Of a stretch of 64,000 nucleotides of DNA, positions 57,110 to 64,000 are shown in pieces. Position 1 is the first letter of the stretch, and every line of letters begins with the position of its first letter. The stretch lies in the NCBI GenBank assembly GCA_029204225.1, contig CM055097.1, positions 69,999,982 through 70,063,981 of the forward strand. The letters are read 5' to 3'. Below the pieces are notes generated by a model. The model was not told the DNA's origin. It ran no database searches and was given only the letters and a program-made list of their open reading frames with translations. The position numbers and the translations under genes are program-made. The DNA comes from Diphasiastrum complanatum. Taxonomy: Eukaryota > Streptophyta > Lycopodiopsida > Lycopodiales > Lycopodiaceae.

Positions 57110-57340
57110 TATTCACAATAAGTATTCACAATAATCATGATTATTTACAATATTCACGATAAGTATTCACAATAATCATGATCAATATTCACAATAATCA
57201 TGATTAGTATTCACAATAATCACGATCAACATCTCAAAATATTTGCTTTCAAAATTCAGTATTCACGATAATCATGATCAATATTCACAATAATCACGAT
57301 CAACATCAAAATATTCACTCTCAATATTCACAATTTTAGA
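57110..57340. repeat. Short tandem repeat built on TATTCACAATAATCATGATC
   Basis: About nine irregular units of 20-27 bp. The cores ATAATCATGATTA and AATCATGATCA are near-palindromes, so the unit can form small hairpins. Confidence 0.9.
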
Positions 57341-57353
57341 TCATCGCCACCCA

Positions 57354-58230
57354 TCAATTAGGTAGTCTTAAGGACGGATCTTTGAAAAAGTTGACCAATT
57401 CTTCATCCAATATGGAAGACATTTTGCATATGTCCTGCAAACAAAAACACAACCACAAAATTATGATAGATCAAGATCAACTATTACTAGTGACAACTTA
57501 TTAATTTTGTATATTTTTCACAAAAAGTTTAATAAGTACGATTGTGTATGTCAAACAAAAAATCATTTTCAGGATCTAAGGAATAAGATAATTTAAAGAA
57601 AAAAAGGTATTTGTGCTTCGAATTATCACGCATAATCCACCATTCACAAACAAAGACTATGCATATATATATAAGCATGGGTGATGCAATTTGCTACAAA
57701 GCATACAATTTTGCATGTTAAGAATGCAAAATGACATAGTTATTGCACCTAGGGCTATTCTCAATCCCTGACTCTCTCTTTTCAAGCTCTAGAAAGGTTC
57801 CAAGGCCTGTTCCACACCCTCCGCCATAGCACTATTGCAAGTCTCCTTCAATACAATATTAATCCAGTGCTTGGTTTCATCTTGAGCATACCAGGCACAT
57901 CAGATTCTTCATCAACTAGTACCTGGAGGGCTGCGGTAGCTCCTTCTTTATCAAGTCTCTGCTCTCCTCCTTACTTTTCTACTTCTTCTTTTCAAGTTCG
58001 GAACGAATAGCGACAACATTGGCCAGAGCTTTCTCTAGTCTCCGCTTTTTCTTCTTGGCCTGATTCAAGCGGTCTCACTCTTCTTTCACCTTTTTTTTTT
58101 CTTTCCGAGAGCTAGCTGCCCCTAGCAAATGGATAAATCCCCGTCTCTGAATTGTCCCTTCCCTATCCGCAATTCTACCTCAATACAACTGATGCCACTC
58201 TCTATACAAGTTCTAGTTCACATCATTATT
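57354..58230 (-). pseudogene. Decayed coiled-coil protein gene, unknown family
   Basis: Minus strand. One frame from about 58230 reads YREWHQLY(stop)GRIADREGTIQ, then a charged helix (QAKKKKRRLEKALANVVAIR and SELEKKK). After shifts come ALQVLVDEESDVPGML and DETKHWINIVLKETCNSAM...ALEPF, stop near 57795. A last exon-like piece, 57434-57354, follows a good acceptor (TTTTTGTTTGCAG) and encodes DICKMSSILDEELVNFFKDP and seven more residues to a stop. Three in-frame stops are explained by CGA or CAG C-to-T changes. No family is recognised. Confidence 0.45.
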
Positions 58231-58599
58231 CAAATAAGAAAAAAAAGAAGGCAAACAACTACATCCTTTGATCGTTGTACTGGTATAGTAACAAGTATAC
58301 CATGACTTCCAACAAGACCATGAAAAAAATAGACTCAGCTACTCGCACGAAAAAGAATAACACTCATGCTTTTATTTCTGATTTCAGATAAATTCACATC
58401 AAACCTTTAGACCTATCAATTCTATAACCTGCTCAAGCAAAATGCTATAAAGGAAAACAAATCTGACAATTTGATTCAAGCGAAGGAAGCTTACTACAAA
58501 CTAGACATCATGGGGTAAACACAACATGAGACAAATGAATATAAAGTCGCCATGCATGGTGCTTTCTACCATCCACCAGAAAACTATTATCTGCATCCA

Positions 58600-59010
58600 T
58601 TGTTGACTTAATCTAGAATCAATATGTACAAAAGCACTAGTGATCTATCCTGGATCCCGATCCATAACAAATTTAGGTTGATGTCCACCCAAGGGATAGC
58701 AAATAAATTCACCAACTTGAATAAGTCACTAAGAAATGTGTTTGTCAATTCAAACATCAACAACAATAGCGAAAGGTAATCCAATGCCATGCATGTGTCC
58801 ATGCACGTGTCCACCTCCTAAGAATGCTACAAGATCTTGTTCAATGATTCCATCCACAACATTGACTAACATCATTTCTCTCGCCCTCGCGCTTGCGCTC
58901 TCTCGTAGTGGCGCTGCACCCACCTTGCCCCCGTTGAATCTTGAGTGGGTACATGTACTAATGAACACATGCAGCAGCAAGAAGAAGCAGCACTAAAATG
59001 GTTAACAAAC
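58600..59010 (-). other. Small minus frame with His-rich motif
   Basis: The frame 58980-58750 (76 codons) contains FLGGGHVHGHMHGIG. A His-rich loop of this kind occurs in ZIP metal transporters, but no transmembrane segments typical of ZIP are readable next to it, so this is not called as a gene. Confidence 0.2.
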
Positions 59011-59369
59011 ATATAGAGGGTGGAGGTCCCAAATGGTTTCATGTTTTGAGAGGCTGGAATGTTCTTGAAACATGCAAAATCACATTCTTTGTTAGCTTTC
59101 ACTTTTGAAAATCTATTCATTCATACTTATAGTAAAGCACCACATTCCATGTGTGAAGGATTTCAGATCATTCAAGATCCAATCCATGTCCCTGATCTTT
59201 GGTTACAATAAGGAGCAAACCAACAATCCTGCCAATGTAGAGAAATCAGCATCTACATACAAAATGAGATGCAAACTCTAAGAGATACTGATCAAACATG
59301 AACCAAAACATAAAATATGTTTGTTGTCCGTACAATTACAGTACCCTACTATATTTCACACGTGTGGAA

Positions 59370-59805
59370 CCAAAAATAGCAAAATATGAGCATTCTACAC
59401 ACAAGATTGCAAGATATCACCAAGATAGTGCACCAATGAGTAGTAGAACCCAAAGAGAACCATGTATAATGATGAAATGAGAGATAGAAGAGAGAAGATA
59501 TGTCTCTCCACGAGTTACATCCTTTTATAGAGTGTCCAAACCCTATTTGGCCACTTGGCTTTCCCTCCAAAATGTAAACCCTACTATTTTTGGGTCTAGA
59601 TTCAATGTACCCAAAGTTCAAATTTGAATCTCTCTCAAACTCGACTACCAACTTTCCCACACTTTCAAAAAGTATTTATTGAATGTATTTTAAACTAATT
59701 TAACTTCAAAAAGTTTATCTCTAAGTCTATAATGAGTTTTGGCCTCTTATTGACAATTTACCAAAATGTGACTAAACTAGACTAAACTAGTTGAAATCTC
59801 TCACT
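59370..59805 (-). repeat. Element K 3' LTR
   Basis: Starts TGAGAGATTTCAAC on the minus strand after a PPT. A CTCTATAAAAGG box near 59530 fits the LTR promoter. Related to 53460-53795. The lower limit is approximate. Confidence 0.65.
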
Positions 59806-59812
59806 CCCTCTT

Positions 59813-61039
59813 CAACTATAAAACTTTGATCCAACTTTAGAATGATCTCCATCCTAAGTATATATCTCCTTTCTAAGGTTCTGAAGTATCTTTCATAATT
59901 GATATAGAGAATAGTGTCCAAATTGGATGCTTCATTATCTCTTACATCAATTTTACACATCAAGATATAACTAGAAGATGAAGAACCAAATAGAATGTGA
60001 ATGAAATGATTCCTCCATGCTTCAAACTTTGAACTCTCTGAAAAATTATAGCAACCAAACAATAAATGTGAGTGATGACCATTTGCTTGCTTGTCTCCTC
60101 CAACTTTGTCCTTTCTTGATATGTCTCCACCATAAAACTCCATGAATGAGCCTCCATCTCCATCTTGCCACAAGAAACCATCAAACCTTGGAAATCCATG
60201 AATAGGTGAGTACATAAATTATGCAAATCCAGCACCACATGACTCCATAAACCAAGTAGGTTGCACTAGTCCATCTTCAAGTTCTACTTGACACAAGAAA
60301 ATGACCATGAATTCACCAAAAATTGACAATCTCCAAGTATTGGCACCAAGTAGCTCAACACTTGAGAACTTAGCCATGGATGAGTGACATAATGAACTTC
60401 CATTAGCTTCATTTCCATCATCAAAACCAGCCAAGAATGCTAGTACAACTCCAACAATTATATATTGCAAGACAATGTAGCTAGTTTGTCCATATCTTGA
60501 CAATTTGCACACATCCACATGAAATAGCTCAAACATGAGATAGAACAAGTAAAGTAAACTTAAACAAAACTTCTTTGCTGCTCCTTTGACCTTACTTGAG
60601 TCTTCAATAAGCTGCAAAAGTAGATCCATAACATCTTTGACAAAATAACATTCCTTTGATGCTCTTGACTAGCTCCAAATTGCCACCTTTCCTTTTTTGT
60701 TGTTGAAGCCCTTTGAGACCAACCTCTTGATCATCAACATGACCATCAAAGTCATTGAACAAACTTTGTTTTCCATATCCATTACTTGCTTTTCCAATAT
60801 GAAAACCATGAGAACCAATATCCACTTGCATAGTATCATCTACACAAGAAAATTCTCCAAAACATGTGAGTAAAACAAAGTGAGTCGCTTCCACTTGCTT
60901 ACCTTTCTCTTGATCATCAAAGATATCAAAGATATGAATATCTTCAGACCTAAACCTCTGGAAATACTCCCTCTCAAACATATGATCTAGATCCAACAAG
61001 ATCTCATCAATGCTTGATCTCGAATTTCCACAAAGGTTA
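59813..61039 (-). pseudogene. Element K internal region of unknown origin
   Basis: Follows the RT fragment in the same frame to 60604 (acidic: FDIFDDQEKGKQVEATHF, then KGLQQQKRKGGNLELVK). Two further minus frames follow, 60629-60219 (136 codons, with a hydrophobic YIVLQYIIVGVVLAFLAGF that could span a membrane) and 60215-59787 (142 codons). RNase H, expected here, is absent. It may be transduced host sequence or unrecognisable element DNA. Confidence 0.4.
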
Positions 61040-61242
61040 GTGAAAACAATGTCACCATCATAAATCAAAAGATAGATTCCAAACTTTCCATCCAACATGA
61101 AGTAGAGTAGGTGAAGATGAGTATCAAACCTAATAAATTCAGCCTTCTTGAGTCCATAACAAACCTCAATAAGCTCACCAATGAGATCTCCCTTGCCTTG
61201 AAGAAATTGCCTCTTGATTTGCTCCATGTAAAAAAATCCCAA
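61040..61242 (-). pseudogene. Element K copia RT fragment
   Basis: Minus frame starting near 61230: MGFFYMEQIKRQFLQGKG, then VCYGLKKAE (from the YGLKQAPR motif), FIRFDTHLHLLYFMLDGKF, and LLIYDGDIVFTN, where the catalytic YVDD reads YDGD. The Ala-Pro-Arg-Ala-Trp segment is deleted. This is the middle of a copia reverse transcriptase, inactive. Confidence 0.75.
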
Positions 61243-61251
61243 GATTGAGTG

Positions 61252-62782
61252 TATCCATTGCCATAAGAAGGGTCACGCAGCCATGGATTGTTGCCAAAAC
61301 CCGAGAAACAAATCAGCACAGAACAGACAGGAGAACAACAATAGTTCATCCTATGTTGAGGAGCCCGAGAGCTCAAAAATGGACGAAGAAAGAACGAACA
61401 GAAACTATTCGACTGCCTATATCTGTGAAGACGTGTGTGCAACATCAACATCTGACACACATGAGGTGATTCTAGACTCAGGATCCACCTCACACTTCAT
61501 GACATCAAGACGTATAATGTCTGATTTCAGAAGTGCAGATCCCTCAAGATTCATAGTTCTTGGAGATGGATCTAGACATCAAGTGAACGGTATTGGTTCA
61601 CTATGGCGCAACACCAACAACAGAGACAGACGACTCGAAGATGTCATGTTTGTGCCTACTCTGCAACAAGACTTGCTCTCTGTAGCAAGAATAGCAGATG
61701 CAGGGATGCGTGTGACGTTTTCTGACGAAGCATGCAATGTGATTGATGCCAGTACCAGTACTTTGATCGCTCAAGGCAGAAGGAAACGAAACCTATATCA
61801 TCTGAAGGTACGCCTACCTACATATCAGGTGCATCAGACTCACGATGACCAGCCAGACACTCTGTGGCACAAGAGACTCTGCCACATGAACTCAATGGCA
61901 CTTTACCAAGCAAGCCATCATGGAGCAGTAACAGGGGTCAGCATCTTGAATGCGACCAGTTCAACCACATGTGATGCATGTTTGAAGGGCAAGATGTCAC
62001 GCACACCATTCATCAAAGACTCCTATAGAACAACTAAGATTCTGGAGCTAATGCATTCTGACATCTGTGGACCACTCAATGTGATCTCAGTAGGAGGTTC
62101 AAAATATTATATAACCTTCATTGATGATTATAGCAAATTTGCCAGAGTGTATTTTATTCAGAATAAATCTGAAGCACTTGATAAATTCACAGAATATGTG
62201 AATTGGGCTAAGAGATGTACAAGCAGCAAAGTGAAGCAGATCAGAACAGATCGAGGTGGCGAATACATCTCGAATCGCTTCACTGGCTTATGCAATGATC
62301 GTGGCATCATTCACAGAAGAGCTGCAGCCTACACACCGCAGCACAATGATGTTACTGAACGAAAGAACAGGACCCTAATGGGAGCAGCCAGATGCATGAT
62401 GGCCTACTCGAAAGCTCCAAGGGCACTGTGGGCTGAAGCAGTAGCTACAGCCACATACATCCAGAACAGAACAAGCAAGTCTGGTGTCCCTCACACGACA
62501 CCACATGAGCTATGGTGGGGTAGAAAGCCCAATCTGTCTCACGTCAGAATCTTTGGCTGTGCAGCTTATGCACATATTTCTGATAAGCTTCAAAAGAAGC
62601 TTGATGAGAAAGTCGAGCAGGAATTTCTAGTAGGATATGACAACAATTCGTCATACTACAGAGTCTACATGCCAAACACGAACACTATGAAAATAATGAG
62701 AGATGTCAGATTCGATGAGAGCAGGACAATGGTCAATGACGATCCTGTCAGGGTACGAAGTTCTAGAGAGACAGTACTATGA
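61252..62782 (+). pseudogene. Copia-G zinc knuckle, protease and integrase
   Basis: Open from about 61252 to 62782. In order: CIHCHKKGHAAMDC knuckle (61252); protease VILDSGSTSHFMT (about 61470) with GDGSRHQVNGIG; pre-integrase zinc finger LWHKRLCHMN...TCDACLKGK (about 61860-61990); integrase core with SDICGPL (first Asp, about 62060), RTDRGGEYIS (second Asp, about 62245) and TERKNRTLMGAARCMM (Glu, about 62355); then WAEAVATATYIQNRT and the GYD...YRVY strand. All catalytic residues are present; this is the only complete copia protease-integrase block in the window. The frame breaks near 62775, so with RT interrupted the element cannot move by itself. Confidence 0.93.
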
Positions 62783-63413
62783 CGTGCCACCAATGACAGA
62801 GGGAACAGAGGACGAACACAAAAATGAAGATTTTTGAGTCCTCTCCCATTCGATCGACGAATCTGACGAAGAAAGATTCGAGAGGCAACCTGCTGCCGCA
62901 GTTCCTGTAAACCAAGATGGTGCCGGACCGAGCAGAGCAGACAAAGTCAAAGGCATAACTGTCCCAAGAGGATCTCCCAGAAGGTTGAAAAGACCACGAA
63001 GAGCGCCAGCAAGATATGTGCTAGGCAGCTCAACTTCCACATCAGAAGAGTTCTGCGGATTCAGTGGCAAACCACAGACTTTTGAGGAAGCGATTGAAAG
63101 TCCAGAAAAGGACAAATGGATCCAAGCCATGAACGAAGAGATGGAGTCCATGAGGAAGAACCAGGTATGGACATTGGAGCCATTACCACATAAGCGCAAG
63201 ACTGTCAAATGCAAATGGGTTTTCACGCTCAAATACAGACCAGATGGGAACTTCACAAAATACAAGGCAAGACTGGTAGCGAAAGGTTTCTCTCAGAGAT
63301 ATGGTATTGACTACTCTGAAACCTTCTCTCCTGTCGTCAAACATCCATCCCTACATCTGCTATTTGCATATGCAGCAGCTTATGACCTCAAGATCTACAT
63401 TGTGGACGAGAAG
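62783..63413 (+). pseudogene. Copia-G linker and RT N-terminal part
   Basis: A frameshift at about 62775 and a TGA near 62837 separate it from integrase. The linker holds the proline- and arginine-rich SPRRLKRPRRAPARYVLG. RT begins FEEAIESPEKDKWIQAMNEE, then NQVWTLEPLPHKRKTVKC, YKARLVAKGFSQRYGIDY and ETFSPVV, and stops at IYIVDEK (63413), where VDxKTAFL should continue. The LTR-L start replaces the rest. Confidence 0.9.
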
Positions 63414-63904
63414 TGTTATGGCCATATTCAGTTAAGGACCTGGAATAGTCCTAATATGGTAGACCGGCCCTCCAGTATTTGAGATTATTGGTCATGCCTA
63501 GATTTTATTCCACGTCGAGACCTGTTGGTGACTAGTAAGCTTGAGAGGACCCAGACACTCTAATTGTGACATATGGAGTAGTGTATGTACATGTGACTGA
63601 TATAGGCAGGAGGTATGCATGTAGAGCTGTAACCTATTTATAGTTGACCTGCATGGGGATTGCATGTGCTCATGCATAGGATCCTACTCTCTATATATTG
63701 AGGTAGTGATTATTCCGTCAATGACTTTGGTTTAGGTTACTTGTTGAGCTCTTATCCTCTTGCTGTCACTTTGGCATGGCTTGGGGGCTAAATCCAGGAG
63801 GATTCTCCAGGAGGGATCTAGGTTTGGTTGGGTGGTTTTACTCCACAGTCTCTCTTGTGTTTTCCTATCCTCATCTTAGGGAATTGTCCCTAGTGGTCTT
63901 TACA
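63414..63904 (+). repeat. 5' LTR of element L, inserted in Copia-G RT
   Basis: 491 bp from TGTTATGGCCATATTCAG to GTGGTCTTTACA, TG...CA ends, TATA box CTATATATTGAGG at 63691. Its start falls exactly where Copia-G RT breaks. A relative is the solo LTR at 42433-42796. Confidence 0.9.
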
Positions 63905-63905
63905 T

Positions 63906-63917
63906 TGGTATCAGAGC
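63906..63917 (+). promoter_or_regulatory. Element L primer binding site
   Basis: TGGTATCAGAGC one base after the LTR; perfect initiator-tRNA-Met complement. The element's coding part lies beyond the window; the 83 bp after the site show only its leader. Confidence 0.95.
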
Positions 63918-64000
63918 CCGACTAAGATGCGGCTTTTGGATGGGATGGAGAGGAATTCTACATCAAATGGGAATCGGAACGCACTTGGATTTATATCCAA

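Larger units (their letters stand above)
59370..61242 (-). mobile_element. Element K: copia RT remnant, unexplained internal region, 3' LTR
   Basis: Minus strand: copia RT fragment at 61242-61040, about 1.2 kb of mostly open but unrecognised sequence, a PPT-like AGAGGGAG at about 59805-59812, and an LTR starting TGAGAGATTTCAAC. The RT end is cut by Copia-G. Confidence 0.6.
61252..63413 (+). mobile_element. Copia-G: best-preserved copia pol, interrupted in RT
   Basis: Plus strand from a gag zinc knuckle at 61252 to mid-RT at 63413. The left end abuts element K without an LTR, so gag and 5' LTR are lost; the right end is split by an LTR-L insertion, whose far side is beyond the window. Confidence 0.9.

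Noticed and set aside
59800-61240. Envelope-like gene in element K
   Set aside because: One hydrophobic stretch only, no signal peptide or conserved layout; kept as unexplained sequence instead.

Overview
The window is a land-plant nuclear segment. It is AT-rich, full of decayed LTR retrotransposons that use the plant initiator-tRNA-Met primer site (TGGTATCAGAGC), rich in microsatellites, and carries one intact intron-containing plant gene. A large, repeat-dense genome is implied; a seed-free plant such as a fern or lycophyte is only a guess. Almost everything else is broken, so most entries are pseudogene fragments of mobile elements.

Layout: 1-1.9 kb, nothing recognised. 1.9-5.67 kb, a symmetric array of short palindromes followed by a decayed multi-exon gene whose 3' exons look like a DNA N6/N4-type methyltransferase (the most unusual locus here). 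5.67-10.35 kb, Copia-A with both LTRs. 10.9-17.7 kb, Gypsy-1 (minus) with 3' LTR, an extra ORF behind integrase, and an RT-to-integrase deletion. 18.0-20.3 kb, a ~359-bp satellite array, then ~20-bp degenerate repeats. 21.6-23.9 kb, Copia-C. 24.2-28.0 kb, Copia-B (minus) split by a nested element with a matching 5-bp target duplication. 28.4-32 kb, microsatellites and direct or tandem repeats. 32.99-36.02 kb, an intact RING E3 ligase gene of the LOG2/LUL family (minus, three coding exons, 389 aa) with a CT-rich leader and a 43-bp tandem repeat upstream. 38.5-43.3 kb, Copia-D (minus) carrying a Gypsy fragment and a solo LTR. 43.7-44.4 kb, Copia-F remnant. 44.5-45.0 kb, a ~530-bp hairpin element. 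45.2-49.45 kb, LTR remnant and Gypsy-2 (minus). 49.5-53.8 kb, Copia-H remnant, one inverted satellite monomer, two LTR remnants. 53.8-57.1 kb, featureless AT-rich DNA. 57.1-58.2 kb, short repeats and a decayed coiled-coil gene (minus). 59.3-61.24 kb, element K (minus). 61.25-63.41 kb, Copia-G, interrupted by the 5' LTR of another element that runs off the window.

The only gene expected to make a working product is the LUL-type ubiquitin ligase. The retroelement fragments show several insertion layers: Copia-B2 inside Copia-B, an LTR-L copy inside Copia-D gag, element L inside Copia-G, and Copia-A against the methyltransferase-like relic. Stop codons in the non-LTR pseudogenes are mostly explicable as C-to-T changes (CGA to TGA, CAG to TAG), as expected for methylated, silenced DNA. 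All family names come from motif recognition by eye; no database search was possible.
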